64,000 bases of DNA. Source: Imperialibacter roseus (lineage in GTDB: Bacteria > Bacteroidota > Bacteroidia > Cytophagales > Cyclobacteriaceae). A program made the translations under genes and the position numbers. The notes under the pieces are model-generated. The model ran no database searches and was not told where the DNA came from. It saw nothing but the letters and a program-made list of their open reading frames with translations. Where the stretch lies: positions 2,270,417-2,334,416 of the forward strand of contig NZ_CP136051.1 of NCBI RefSeq assembly GCF_032999765.1, in the 5' to 3' direction. Positions 41,125 through 50,970 of this stretch are shown one piece after another (position 1 is the first letter of the stretch; each line of letters begins with the position of its first letter).

Positions 41125-43860
41125 ATGGAAGAAGAGAACCTTAACAGTCACGAAGGAGAAGATCAGATTCATGATGTGGTAGCCGTTTCGGGTATGTACG
41201 AAAGCTGGTTCCTCGATTATGCATCCTATGTAATTTTGGAAAGGGCCGTGCCTGCAATTGAAGACGGATTTAAGCCGGTACAGCGGCGTATCCTGCATGC
41301 CATGAAGGAAATGGACGATGGTCGCTTCAACAAGGTGGCGAACATCATTGGTAGCACCATGCAGTACCATCCTCACGGCGACGCTTCCATTGGCGATGCC
41401 ATCGTCAATATTGGGCAGAAAGACCTCCTGATCGAAACGCAGGGCAACTGGGGTGATATCCGCACAGGAGACCGGGCCGCAGCACCCCGTTACATAGAGG
41501 CCAGACTATCGAAGTTTGCGCTCGAGGTGGTTTTCAACCCGCAAACCACCAACTGGCAGCTTTCATACGACGGACGTAAACGTGAACCTGTTACTCTTCC
41601 CGTTAAATTTCCACTGCTTCTGGCACAGGGCGTTGAAGGCATTGCTGTTGGCCTTTCTACCAAACTATTGCCTCACAACTTCCGGGAGCTGATTGAAGCT
41701 TCCATTGCAGTGCTTAAGGGCAAGAAGACTAATATTTTACCCGACTTTCCTACCGGTGGCCTGGCAGACTTTTCAGACTACAATGAAGGAAAGAGAGGCG
41801 GCAGAGTTCGTGTAAGGGCCAAAATAGAAGAGCTCGACAAGAAGACACTCGTTATCAAAGACATTCCATTTGGCACTACCACCACCAACCTGATGGACTC
41901 CATCGTGAAAGCCAACGATAAGGGAAAGATCAAGGTCAAAAAGGTGGTGGATAACACGGCCAAGGATGTTGAAATTGAAGTGCACCTGGCACCTGGCGTG
42001 TCGCCTGACATCACCATCGACGCTTTGTACGCCTTCACCGATTGTGAAGTATCCATTTCTCCCAATGCCTGCGTGATTGTTGACGACAAGCCTGTATTCA
42101 TGTCTGTCAATGACATCCTGAAGGTTTGTACCAACCAAACGGTCAACCTCCTCAAGCGGGAGTTGGAGATAAGAAGAGCTGAATTGATGGAAAAGATGCT
42201 CTTCTCATCATTGGAAAAAATATTTATCGAAAACAGAATCTACCGGGATATTGAGGAATGTGAAACCTGGGAAGCTGTTTTGGACACCATCGATAAGGGG
42301 CTTGATCCTTTCAAAGACCAGTTTTACCGTGAGATCGTACAGGACGATATTTTGAAACTGACTGAAATCAAGATCAAGAGAATCTCCAAATTTGACTCCT
42401 TCAAGGCCGACGAGCTGATGAAGAAGCTTCAGGAAGAGTTGGAAGAGGTCAACTACAATTTGGAGAACCTGGTGGAGTATGCCATCAAGTATTATCAAAG
42501 TCTTCTGGATAAGTATGGCAAAGGAAGGGAGCGACTCACCGAAATAGCTCAGTTCGATACCATTGCGGCTACTGTGGTGGCTGCGAACAATCAGAAACTG
42601 TATGTCAACAGAGAAGACGGTTTCATAGGTTATGGACTGAAAAAGGACGAGTACATATGTGAGTGCTCTGACCTGGACGACATCATTGCCTTCAGGCGGG
42701 ACGGAAAGTTTTCTGTCGTCAAAATTCAGGACAAAGTGTTCGTTGGCAAGGATATCCTCTATGCAGGTGTGTTCAAGAAAAACGACGAACGCATGGTGTA
42801 CAACGCCGTCTACGTAGATGGCAAGTCAGGCCGGTCCATGATCAAGCGCTTCCAGGTGCTGGGTGTTACCCGTGACAAGGAGTATGACGTTAGTAAAGGT
42901 GAAAAAGGATCCAGAGTGCTCTATTTTTCTGCTAATCCGAACGGAGAAGCCGAAATCATTAATATCAGCCTGACCTCTGGCTCAAAGGCTAAAAAGAAAG
43001 TTTTCGATTTTGACTTTTCAGAGATAGAGATCAAAGGTCGTGGCTCGCAGGGTAATATTTTAACCAAATACCCCGTGAGAAAGATCGTGTTGAAGGAAGC
43101 AGGGAGGTCAACGTTGGGAGGGCTTGATATATGGTACGATGCTACTATCGGGCGACTCAATACGGATGATAGGGGAGAGTATCTTGGCAACTTCCTGGCG
43201 GACGACAAAATCATCGTCTTTTATCAGGATGGCAGCTACGAGCTCACCTCGTTTGAACTGACCAACAGATACGACTACCATCAGATTCTCACACTCCAAA
43301 AGTTCAATCCGAAAGCAGTTGTTAGCGCAGTGTACCTGGATGGTAAGACGAAGGTGCATTTTGGTAAGCGATTCCTGATCGAAACCAGCACAGTTGAAAA
43401 GAAATTTGTCTTCATTTCTGAAGAAAAGGGATCCAGGCTGCTACTAGTGAGTTCGCATCCCTCACCATCCTTCGAAGTCAGCTATAGGAAGAAAGGCAGC
43501 AAGGAGACAGACAAAGAAATCATTGTATTTGAGGAATTTATCGACATCAAGGGGTGGAAGGCAGTCGGCAACAAATTGAATTTCCCGGATATCAAAAAAC
43601 TGGAGTGGCTGGCCAACGAAGACCCTGGGGCTGAGGAGAAGGATAGCAACGACGATGATTCAGGCCCGGACACCAAAGAAGATGAAGATGATACTGCTTC
43701 GAAAGCAACCGACGACAAGCAGGAAATAGCAGAAACGGTAAAGAAGCTGAAAGAAGAGTTCAGTAAAGAAACAGATGAGAATTTTGATGTGGGAAGCAGC
43801 ATAGATTTGGATATTAAGAAACCAAAAAGCAATGGAGAAGACCAACTTGGCCTTTTCTAA
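41125..43860 (+). CDS. parC: Type IIA DNA topoisomerase subunit A (topoisomerase IV ParC-type)
   Basis: The 911-residue subunit carries the DNA-cleaving tyrosine in PRYIEARLS (Tyr123), preceded by PVQRRILHAMKEMDDGRF and the quinolone-determining stretch YHPHGDASIGDA. The middle is a coiled-coil domain, followed by beta-pinwheel blades (SKGEKGSRVLYFSANPNGEA; GRGSQGNILTKYPVRK). The last 100 residues form a long acidic tail (NDDDSGPDTKEDEDD) ending KSNGEDQLGLF, which could regulate DNA wrapping or partner binding. The gene is the third cistron of the satD-like operon. Confidence 0.92.
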   Translation: MEEENLNSHEGEDQIHDVVAVSGMYESWFLDYASYVILERAVPAIEDGFKPVQRRILHAMKEMDDGRFNKVANIIGSTMQYHPHGDASIGDAIVNIGQKDLLIETQGNWGDIRTGDRAAAPRYIEARLSKFALEVVFNPQTTNWQLSYDGRKREPVTLPVKFPLLLAQGVEGIAVGLSTKLLPHNFRELIEASIAVLKGKKTNILPDFPTGGLADFSDYNEGKRGGRVRVRAKIEELDKKTLVIKDIPFGTTTTNLMDSIVKANDKGKIKVKKVVDNTAKDVEIEVHLAPGVSPDITIDALYAFTDCEVSISPNACVIVDDKPVFMSVNDILKVCTNQTVNLLKRELEIRRAELMEKMLFSSLEKIFIENRIYRDIEECETWEAVLDTIDKGLDPFKDQFYREIVQDDILKLTEIKIKRISKFDSFKADELMKKLQEELEEVNYNLENLVEYAIKYYQSLLDKYGKGRERLTEIAQFDTIAATVVAANNQKLYVNREDGFIGYGLKKDEYICECSDLDDIIAFRRDGKFSVVKIQDKVFVGKDILYAGVFKKNDERMVYNAVYVDGKSGRSMIKRFQVLGVTRDKEYDVSKGEKGSRVLYFSANPNGEAEIINISLTSGSKAKKKVFDFDFSEIEIKGRGSQGNILTKYPVRKIVLKEAGRSTLGGLDIWYDATIGRLNTDDRGEYLGNFLADDKIIVFYQDGSYELTSFELTNRYDYHQILTLQKFNPKAVVSAVYLDGKTKVHFGKRFLIETSTVEKKFVFISEEKGSRLLLVSSHPSPSFEVSYRKKGSKETDKEIIVFEEFIDIKGWKAVGNKLNFPDIKKLEWLANEDPGAEEKDSNDDDSGPDTKEDEDDTASKATDDKQEIAETVKKLKEEFSKETDENFDVGSSIDLDIKKPKSNGEDQLGLF

Positions 43861-43874
43861 CCTGCAAATAAAAG

Positions 43875-44555
43875 ATGGATGATGCCACCAGAGACAAGCT
43901 GATTAATTACCTGGGAAGTTTCGTAACCGCTGCAAGGGCAGCGAAGGTGCAACAGGTGCTTGAGAAGAGGACTCGTCACATTGCAGTGGTAATGGAAGAT
44001 TTTGAAAACTCTCTGAACGTAAGCGCCGTTCTAAGGTCATGCGAGGCGATGGGAGTGCAGGATGTTCATATCATCGAAAACCAGTTTAGGAATAAATTAA
44101 GTGCTTATGTGGCCAAAGGCGGTAGTAAATGGCTGACTGTTACTAAGCACAATGAGCTCGAGTCAACGAATAGTTCTCGATGTTTGCAGTTGTTGAGGGA
44201 TGCCGGATATCAAATTTGGGTAACCAGTCCTGACCAGTCTGCCGTCGACTTGAACGACGTTGGTGTAGATTCAAAAATAGCCCTGGTGTTTGGTACAGAA
44301 TTCGACGGGGCGTCGAAGGAAGTGCTGGAAATGGCTGACAAAAGGGTATGCCTGCCGATGCAAGGTTTTACTGAGAGCTACAATGTGTCGGTAAGTGTTG
44401 CGTTGTGTTTGCATGTTTTGTTAAGGAAGTTAAAAGACTCGGAAATTGATTGGTGTATGAGTGAAGAAGAAAAGAAGCAGTTGACCCTGGAGTGGTATCG
44501 TAAGATTGTAAGGAGATCTGATATTCACGAAGTGAGATTTCTTTCAGGCATTTAG
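43875..44555 (+). CDS. trmH: TrmH/SpoU-family tRNA 2'-O-methyltransferase
   Basis: The 226-residue SPOUT methyltransferase shows motif 1 NSLNVSAVLRSCEAMGVQDV, motif 2 LVFGTEFDGASKEVLEMADK, and motif 3 LPMQGFTESYNVSVSVALCL, as in TrmH, which methylates G18 of the tRNA D-loop. It lies 14 bp after parC. Confidence 0.9.
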   Translation: MDDATRDKLINYLGSFVTAARAAKVQQVLEKRTRHIAVVMEDFENSLNVSAVLRSCEAMGVQDVHIIENQFRNKLSAYVAKGGSKWLTVTKHNELESTNSSRCLQLLRDAGYQIWVTSPDQSAVDLNDVGVDSKIALVFGTEFDGASKEVLEMADKRVCLPMQGFTESYNVSVSVALCLHVLLRKLKDSEIDWCMSEEEKKQLTLEWYRKIVRRSDIHEVRFLSGI

Positions 44556-44570
44556 TATTAACGCTGACGG

Positions 44571-45215
44571 ATGCGGTTTTTACTAAAGATGCTTTTTATG
44601 CTGGGTGCATTGGTGTTTGCCTTTGTCATCGCCAGCAACGTATGGATCATGTGGAAGACGACAGATGATATCCATTTCAACGTGGAAGAAATCCCGGCTG
44701 TGGACGTCGGGGTAGTGCTCGGAACATCGAAAAGAAGTGTCGATGGAGGCGCCAATTCGTTTTTTACCACCAGAATGGAAGCCGCCGCTAAACTATATAA
44801 AGCTGGCAAAGTAAAGCACCTGATACTCAGCGGAGACAACAACACAAAGTACTACAATGAGCCCCAGGATATGTTCAATGCTCTTTTGGTGCTGGGCGTG
44901 CCTGCACAAGACATGACAATGGACTACGCCGGTTTTCGAACTCTTGATTCCATCGTGCGTTCAAAGGAAGTGTTTGGGCAAAACGAGATCGTTATTATCA
45001 CCCAGCAATTTCATGCCTACCGGGCGCTATTTATTAGTAAATTTTATGGGATAAAAGCAGTTACCTTCGCATCTGATGATGCGGCAAAATCAGGGATGAA
45101 GTCTGTGGTGAGCAGAGAATGGCTTGCCAGACCGAAAGCAATTTTAGACCTTTACGTTCTCAAACAACCCCCCAAATTCCTTGGTGAGAAGGAAATTATA
45201 GAGATCAGAAAATAA
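44571..45215 (+). CDS. SanA/YdcF-like DUF218 membrane-anchored protein
   Basis: The 214-residue protein has one N-terminal membrane segment (LLKMLFMLGALVFAFVIASNVW) and a DUF218 domain (VGVVLGTSKRSVDGGANSFF; KHLILSGDNNTKYYNEP; TQQFHAYRALFISKFYGI). SanA homologues affect envelope permeability and vancomycin sensitivity in enterobacteria. It follows trmH by 15 bp. Confidence 0.88.
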   Translation: MRFLLKMLFMLGALVFAFVIASNVWIMWKTTDDIHFNVEEIPAVDVGVVLGTSKRSVDGGANSFFTTRMEAAAKLYKAGKVKHLILSGDNNTKYYNEPQDMFNALLVLGVPAQDMTMDYAGFRTLDSIVRSKEVFGQNEIVIITQQFHAYRALFISKFYGIKAVTFASDDAAKSGMKSVVSREWLARPKAILDLYVLKQPPKFLGEKEIIEIRK

Positions 45216-45282
45216 TTCTCACATTTTTTGAACGATTTAGCGAGAAAAGTGTCCTTAAGGATGTTATTGGTTTACCAAACCT

Positions 45283-47787
45283 ATGAAAAGAGTACAAATT
45301 CTCTTTCTGTTGTCTATTCTATCTGTCACTAGCTGGGCTCAGGCGCAAGGCACAACAGTGGTGTGGGGCAAAGTTACCGAAGCATCTACCGGTAGCCCGA
45401 TTCCGTTTGCCAATGTCGTTTTCAAGGGAACTTCTATTGGTGCAACAACTGATTTTGAGGGCTATTACAAACTTAGCACTACCCAGCGCTTCGACTCCAT
45501 TCACTTCAGCTACATCGGATTTGTTCCAAAAACGAAATTCATTGTGGCAGGAAAGGAGCAAAACATCAATATCCAATTGGAAGAAGATGTGGTCAACCTT
45601 CAGGAGCTTGTTTTTGAAGCAGGTGAAAATCCGGCGTTTCAAATATTGAGGAATATAGTCGACCACAAAAAGGTCAACGACAAGAGGAGGCTTTCTGCCT
45701 ATGAATACGAGGCGTACACCAAAATTGAAATGGATATTGATAACATTTCAGATAAGTTTAAGCAGCGTAAGATCATCCAAAAAGTAACTTCGGTGCTCGA
45801 CAGTATTGAGCAGATTGCAGGCGAAGATGGGAAACCGGTGCTGCCGGTGTTTATTTCAGAGGCCATTAGCAAGTACTATTATAAAGATAGTCCCAGAATG
45901 GCGCACGAGACTGTATTGAATACGAAAGTAACCGGAGTGGGGGTAACCGACGGTACGCTGACTTCGCAGGTGATAGGCGCCTCTTTTCAGCAGTATAATT
46001 TTTATCAAAACTGGCTCAATATTGTCGGCAAAGACTTCGTGTCTCCGATTTCGGATGGCTGGAAGATCAACTACGAATATGACCTGGTAGATAGTCTTTG
46101 GCTCGGCGACTATTACTGCTACCGGTTAGACTTCTTCCCCAAGAGGGAGCAGGACCTGGCCTTTCGTGGGTCGATGTGGATTCACAAAGACACCTGGGCC
46201 ATCAGACAAATTGACGTAACGGTAGGTAAAGAGGCGAATGTCAATTTCATTGAGAAGATAAAAATTCAACAGGAGTTGGTGCCTACTACCGAAAGTGCCT
46301 GGCTGCCTGCCAAAACCAGGGTGATGATTGACGTAAGTGAGCTGACCGACCGATCAGCCGGGTTTCTGGCTAAGTTCTATGTGTCCAACAAAGACATTGT
46401 GGTGAATCAGCCAAAACCCGATAAGTTCTATGAAAACCCCATTGAGATGGTGGAGGACGTTAACGACCGGGCAGACGACAACGAATTTTGGGCCGATATT
46501 AGGCACGATACCCTTAGTGCCACGGAGGTTCATGTGTATGAAATGATCGACACGCTGACAAAGATCCCGGTGATCAAAACTTATACCGACATTATTCAGA
46601 CCGGATACACCGGCTACTACAAAATCGGAAAGTTCGACATAGGTTCCTATTCTTACTTTTTTGGCAATAATAATATAGAAGGCATAAGGCTGGGGCTTGG
46701 AGGCAGAACTAATATTGACTTCAGCAAGAAATGGGAGTTGAGCGCCAACGTAGCCTATGGCTTAAAAGATGAGGAATGGAAGTACAAGTTTCATGTGCGA
46801 AGGATTTTGAGCCGCAGCCCATGGACTGAGGTGAAATACATGCACCAAAAGGAAATCGATCAGATTTGGCTTCTTAATGATGATATTGATAATGCCAATG
46901 TTTTCTATGCTTTTTCACGCTTCGGCACACTGATAGATCCCTTTCTCCGGCAAAAGAACTACTTTACTTTTTTCACGGTGCTGGGCCGTGGCCTTTCTCA
47001 GCGAGTGTCATATCGTCAGGAATACTTCAAGCCATTGTTTGACTTTGAATACTACAAAGACCCCTACGCTGAAACGCCTACGGTGCGTAACAACCTGAGT
47101 GTGGCAGAGGTAATTCTCGACACCCGCTACGCACGTGACGAAATTTTTGTCATCAACGATAACCAGCGGTTGAGCATGGGCACCATTCGCTGGCCAGCTG
47201 TTAATTTCCGTTATACACTTGGCCTCAGTGCTCTTGGAGGCGATTTCACGTACCACAAGTTTGGCTTGTCGATTGAAAAACGGCAAAAGATGGGCATTTT
47301 CGGAGTGGGCTATCTCACATTGAGCGGCGGCTATAACTTCAATAATCTGCCTTACCCGTTGCTGAAGGCACACATAGGAAACCAGACGCCTTTCTATTTT
47401 AATTTTGCCTACAACATGATGGACTACTTTGAGTTCGTTACCGACAAGCATGTAGCCTTCAGATGGAATCACTCTTTCAATGGATTTCTGCTCAACAGTA
47501 TTCCCGCCATCAAAAAGTTAAAGTGGAGACTTGTAGGCACTGTTAATGTGCTTTACGGCGGTGTGGGGCAAAAGAACTACAACCTGATACCACCCACCTA
47601 CGACACTAATGGCAGCGAAATAGCACCCTTCTTCGCTCTTGGCCAGTGGCCTTATATAGAGGCAGGGTATGGTGTGGAGAATATATTCAGGTTTTTTAGA
47701 GTCGACTTCATACACAGACTTACTTATACCAACCGTCCCGGAGTAAATAATTTTGGGATTAAATTCAGCTATAAGTTTTCTTTGTAG
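45283..47787 (+). CDS. DUF5686 outer-membrane protein with carboxypeptidase-like regulatory N-terminal domain
   Basis: The 834-residue protein has a Sec signal (ending SWAQAQG), then a CarboxypepD_reg-like beta-sandwich (GKVTEASTGSPIPFANVVF; GATTDFEGYYKL), and a long DUF5686 part beginning about residue 110 with FQILRNIVDHKKVND. The last 350 residues are successive amphipathic beta strands ending with aromatic-rich NFGIKFSYKFSL, consistent with an outer-membrane barrel. The function of DUF5686 proteins is unknown; they are common in Bacteroidota. Confidence 0.9.
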   Translation: MKRVQILFLLSILSVTSWAQAQGTTVVWGKVTEASTGSPIPFANVVFKGTSIGATTDFEGYYKLSTTQRFDSIHFSYIGFVPKTKFIVAGKEQNINIQLEEDVVNLQELVFEAGENPAFQILRNIVDHKKVNDKRRLSAYEYEAYTKIEMDIDNISDKFKQRKIIQKVTSVLDSIEQIAGEDGKPVLPVFISEAISKYYYKDSPRMAHETVLNTKVTGVGVTDGTLTSQVIGASFQQYNFYQNWLNIVGKDFVSPISDGWKINYEYDLVDSLWLGDYYCYRLDFFPKREQDLAFRGSMWIHKDTWAIRQIDVTVGKEANVNFIEKIKIQQELVPTTESAWLPAKTRVMIDVSELTDRSAGFLAKFYVSNKDIVVNQPKPDKFYENPIEMVEDVNDRADDNEFWADIRHDTLSATEVHVYEMIDTLTKIPVIKTYTDIIQTGYTGYYKIGKFDIGSYSYFFGNNNIEGIRLGLGGRTNIDFSKKWELSANVAYGLKDEEWKYKFHVRRILSRSPWTEVKYMHQKEIDQIWLLNDDIDNANVFYAFSRFGTLIDPFLRQKNYFTFFTVLGRGLSQRVSYRQEYFKPLFDFEYYKDPYAETPTVRNNLSVAEVILDTRYARDEIFVINDNQRLSMGTIRWPAVNFRYTLGLSALGGDFTYHKFGLSIEKRQKMGIFGVGYLTLSGGYNFNNLPYPLLKAHIGNQTPFYFNFAYNMMDYFEFVTDKHVAFRWNHSFNGFLLNSIPAIKKLKWRLVGTVNVLYGGVGQKNYNLIPPTYDTNGSEIAPFFALGQWPYIEAGYGVENIFRFFRVDFIHRLTYTNRPGVNNFGIKFSYKFSL

Positions 47788-47788
47788 T

Positions 47789-48895
47789 ATGGCGTTCGGA
47801 ACACAAAGAGCTTCTCTCGGTTTAATACTTCTCTCGGTTTTGTGCATGATGGGGTGCTCATCTCCTCAGGCGTCATTGCCAATTGCAGACAGCCCAAACC
47901 CCGACAAAGCCTACTATAGTGAACTATTAGCACTTGTGGAAGACAAAGTGCAGGAAGACCCCAATAACCTTGGGCTTAGGGTCAAATTGGCTTCATATCA
48001 TCAAACGCTTGAATGGCCGGAGGTGGCCAACGCTAATATCGAGGCGATTTTAAGGATGGCACCCAAAGATCCGGAGGTGATGGTGCTGGTGGCCGACTAC
48101 TATATACATAGAAACGATTTTGAGAGGAGTTGGATATATGCCCAGCAGGCTGACAGGCTGGGTTCGGTTCACCCTAGTCTATCGCTGATCAAGTCAAAAT
48201 ATCACTACTCCAGAAGGAACTACGGTGAGGCCGCCAGGTACCTCAATCATTATTTTGACACCGGAGGCAAGCTGCCGGAGGCATTTTTGGTAGCAGCTGA
48301 ATTGGATCTCCAGAAAAAAGATACGACCAAAGCGTTGTCCATTTTGGAGAGGGGAGTCGAAGCGAATCCGGGCCACAGGAGTATGACCCGTTTGCTGGTG
48401 ACATTATTTGAGCAGCGAAGCCAATTTACCGAGCTGGTAGCGCTGCTCGAGGGATATGGCAAAGTCACGGATGACTATAGCACCTACAGGGGTGAGTTGC
48501 TCGGTGCCTACTTTAAGGGAGCCGATTATGATAAGGCGTCCAGCTTTGCTGAGAACTGGCCTGAACCCTCCGAAAACGGGCTTTTTGAGTACGGGAGCCT
48601 GATGCTCGAATCGTCGATGAGCGACTCCGCCTTTTGGTATGCCGACAGGATGATTCAGCAGGATTCGCTTAGTGTGCCGGGCCGACTCCTCAAAGCCCGA
48701 TACTTTAATCGCAGGGGTAGAATGGGAGATGCCTATAATTTTTACACGTCGGCGCTGGCGTTGGATTCCACCAACCAAATAGCCCTCGAAGAACGGGGTA
48801 TTGTTGCGGGAAAAATTGCATATTTGCGCAAACTTAGGGAGCAGCAGGCAGCAATGCCAGTGTTTGATCTGACTCCCAAGAAATCTGATAATTAG
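47789..48895 (+). CDS. Tetratricopeptide-repeat lipoprotein
   Basis: I choose ATG 47789, one base after the preceding stop, since it gives a signal with lipobox MMGC (MAFGTQRASLGLILLSVLCM start); the longer frame to 47753 lies within the upstream gene. The roughly 368-residue product has at least six TPR-like helix pairs (VEDKVQEDPNNLGLRVKLAS; NIEAILRMAPKDPEVMVLVA; ALDSTNQIALEERG near the end). It would act as a lipoprotein scaffold in the envelope. It ends 9 bp before thrS and may be translated with it. Confidence 0.85.
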   Translation: MAFGTQRASLGLILLSVLCMMGCSSPQASLPIADSPNPDKAYYSELLALVEDKVQEDPNNLGLRVKLASYHQTLEWPEVANANIEAILRMAPKDPEVMVLVADYYIHRNDFERSWIYAQQADRLGSVHPSLSLIKSKYHYSRRNYGEAARYLNHYFDTGGKLPEAFLVAAELDLQKKDTTKALSILERGVEANPGHRSMTRLLVTLFEQRSQFTELVALLEGYGKVTDDYSTYRGELLGAYFKGADYDKASSFAENWPEPSENGLFEYGSLMLESSMSDSAFWYADRMIQQDSLSVPGRLLKARYFNRRGRMGDAYNFYTSALALDSTNQIALEERGIVAGKIAYLRKLREQQAAMPVFDLTPKKSDN

Positions 48896-48904
48896 TAGAA
48901 TTGA

Positions 48905-50866
48905 ATGAGTAACGAGAAAATTAAGCTTACCCTCCCTGATGGAAGTGTTCGGGAATATGACAAGGGGGTAACCGGGCTGGATGTGGCAATGAGCATCAGC
49001 GAGGGCCTGGCCAGGAATGTTTTGGCTGCCAAATTCAATGGAAACGTAATTGATGCATTTCGTGTTATCACGGAAGACGGAACATTTCAGTTGCTCACAT
49101 GGAATGACAAGGAAGGGAAATCAACTTTTTGGCACTCTTCAGCTCACTTAATGGCTGAAGCCCTTGAAGCGCTGTACCCGGGTGTTAAGCTGGGTATTGG
49201 CCCACCAATTGAAAACGGTTTTTACTACGATGTTGATTTTGGAGACAGGGAATTTACCGCTGCCGAACTTCCGAAAATAGAGGAGAAGATGCTGGAACTG
49301 GCGAGGCAGAAGAATGCCTTTTCACGCCGAGATATTAGTAAGAAAGACGCCGTAGCCTACTTTGAAAAGAAGGGTGATCCGTACAAACTGGAGCTTATCG
49401 CAGATTTGACTGACGGCACTATTTCTTTCTATGAGCAAGGCAATTTCACCGATCTTTGCCGGGGACCGCATATCCCAAACACAGGGTTTATTAAGGCCAC
49501 TAAGATACTGAACATCGCCGGTGCTTACTGGCGGGGCAATGAGAAGAACAAGCAGTTAACAAGGCTTTACGGGATTACTTTTCCCAAACAGGGAGAGTTG
49601 AAGGAGTACCTCGAGCTGCTTGAAGAAGCCAAAAAACGTGACCACAGAAAGATAGGGAAAGAACTTGAGCTTTTCACCTTCTCAGAAAAGGTGGGCAAGG
49701 GACTGCCGTTGTGGTTGCCTAAAGGTGCCATTCTTCGTGAGCGCCTTGAGAATTTCATGCGCAAAGCGCAGGTGAAAGCAGGTTATGACCAGGTGGTGTC
49801 ACCGCATATAGGAAGCAAGGAGCTATACGTAACATCTGGTCACTACGAAAAATACGGCAAGGATTCGTTTCAACCCATCAACACACCGGAAGAGGGAGAA
49901 GAGTTTCTTTTGAAACCCATGAACTGCCCTCACCACTGTGAGATGTACAAAAGCAAGCCAAGGTCGTACAAGGACTTGCCTGTGAGGTACGCTGAATTTG
50001 GTACGGTTTACCGCTACGAGCAGAGTGGCGAGCTACATGGCTTGACCCGTGTGAGGGGCTTTACTCAGGACGATGCGCATATTTTCTGCCGCCCCGACCA
50101 GGTGAAAGAGGAGTTTGCCAAGGTAATAGACCTGGTATTGTATGTGTTTAAGTCTTTGGGCTTTAGCGATTACAATGCCCAGGTGTCGTTAAGAGATCCT
50201 GAGACACCAGAAAAATATATCGGTACTGAGGAGAACTGGGTAATTGCAGAGAATGCGATTATAGAGGTAGCCGCTGCAAAGGGACTAAAAACAACTGTAG
50301 AGCTTGGGGAAGCAGCTTTTTACGGCCCTAAGCTCGATTTTATGGTGAAGGATGCTCTTGGCAGAAACTGGCAGCTCGGAACCATTCAAGTCGACTACAC
50401 TTTGCCCGATCGCTTCGAGCTGGAATATGTTGGAGCCGATAATCAGAAGCACAGGCCGGTAATGATCCATAGAGCACCCTTTGGTTCAATGGAGCGTTTC
50501 GTAGCTATTCTGATAGAAAGCACTGCGGGTGAGTTCCCGTTATGGTTATCGCCTGAGCAGATTGCCATTCTGCCTATTTCGGAGAAATTCCACGACTATG
50601 CCAATCAGGTTAGACTGATGCTCCAGGAGAATGACATCCGGGGCAATGTGGATGAAAGAGATGAGAAAATAGGCCGGAAGATCAGGGATGCGGAAATCAA
50701 AAAGATCCCATTCATGTTGATCGTAGGGGAGAAGGAAGCGGAGAGTAAAACCATTGCCCTTAGGGAGCATGGCAAGGGAGATATTGGCACCTTTTCGGGC
50801 AGTGAATTTGTTGACTATTTTGGAAAGCGAATAAAAATGAGTCTGGCAGGCGAAAAAGAAGCCTGA
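48905..50866 (+). CDS. thrS: Threonyl-tRNA synthetase
   Basis: The 653-residue enzyme has all standard parts: TGS domain ([19 protein letters not shown]), editing domain ([17 protein letters not shown] and [14 protein letters not shown]), class II core ([40 protein letters not shown]; Arg/Cys/His zinc site), and the anticodon-binding domain ([20 protein letters not shown]). Full length. It precedes infC as in many bacteria. Confidence 0.98.
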   Translation: MSNEKIKLTLPDGSVREYDKGVTGLDVAMSISEGLARNVLAAKFNGNVIDAFRVITEDGTFQLLTWNDKEGKSTFWHSSAHLMAEALEALYPGVKLGIGPPIENGFYYDVDFGDREFTAAELPKIEEKMLELARQKNAFSRRDISKKDAVAYFEKKGDPYKLELIADLTDGTISFYEQGNFTDLCRGPHIPNTGFIKATKILNIAGAYWRGNEKNKQLTRLYGITFPKQGELKEYLELLEEAKKRDHRKIGKELELFTFSEKVGKGLPLWLPKGAILRERLENFMRKAQVKAGYDQVVSPHIGSKELYVTSGHYEKYGKDSFQPINTPEEGEEFLLKPMNCPHHCEMYKSKPRSYKDLPVRYAEFGTVYRYEQSGELHGLTRVRGFTQDDAHIFCRPDQVKEEFAKVIDLVLYVFKSLGFSDYNAQVSLRDPETPEKYIGTEENWVIAENAIIEVAAAKGLKTTVELGEAAFYGPKLDFMVKDALGRNWQLGTIQVDYTLPDRFELEYVGADNQKHRPVMIHRAPFGSMERFVAILIESTAGEFPLWLSPEQIAILPISEKFHDYANQVRLMLQENDIRGNVDERDEKIGRKIRDAEIKKIPFMLIVGEKEAESKTIALREHGKGDIGTFSGSEFVDYFGKRIKMSLAGEKEA

Positions 50867-50904
50867 GGATTATTGCAGGCTATTTATAAAAGCGGCTTGC
50901 TGCT

Positions 50905-50934
50905 TTTGATTAGTAGAATTTTTGTGGATATTTG
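50905..50934 (+). promoter_or_regulatory. Predicted promoter for infC-rpmI-rplT
   Basis: TTTG (50905-50908) and GATATTTG (50927-50934; 7 of 8 to TAnnTTTG) are 18 bp apart, in the expected Bacteroidota arrangement. Transcription would then begin near 50940, about 30 nt upstream of the infC start. A weak hairpin AAAAGC-ggcttgct-GCTTTT (50888-50907) just overlaps the -33 element and may end thrS transcription. Confidence 0.45.
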
Positions 50935-50959
50935 CATCCTTGTTTTGAAACCTAAATAC

Positions 50960-50965
50960 GGAGGT
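50960..50965 (+). promoter_or_regulatory. Strong Shine-Dalgarno sequence before the infC ATT start
   Basis: GGAGGT lies 5 nt before the ATT start at 50971. Canonical Shine-Dalgarno sequences are rare in Bacteroidota, and this is the clearest one in the window. It supports the ATT as the real start. Confidence 0.75.
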
Positions 50966-50970
50966 ATAAA

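Noticed and set aside
38194-43860. GyrB/GyrA identity for the topoisomerase pair
   Set aside because: The subunits are close to each other in a ParE/ParC-like way, and the A subunit tail and short B subunit suit topoisomerase IV; gyrase was not chosen, though only phylogeny can prove this.
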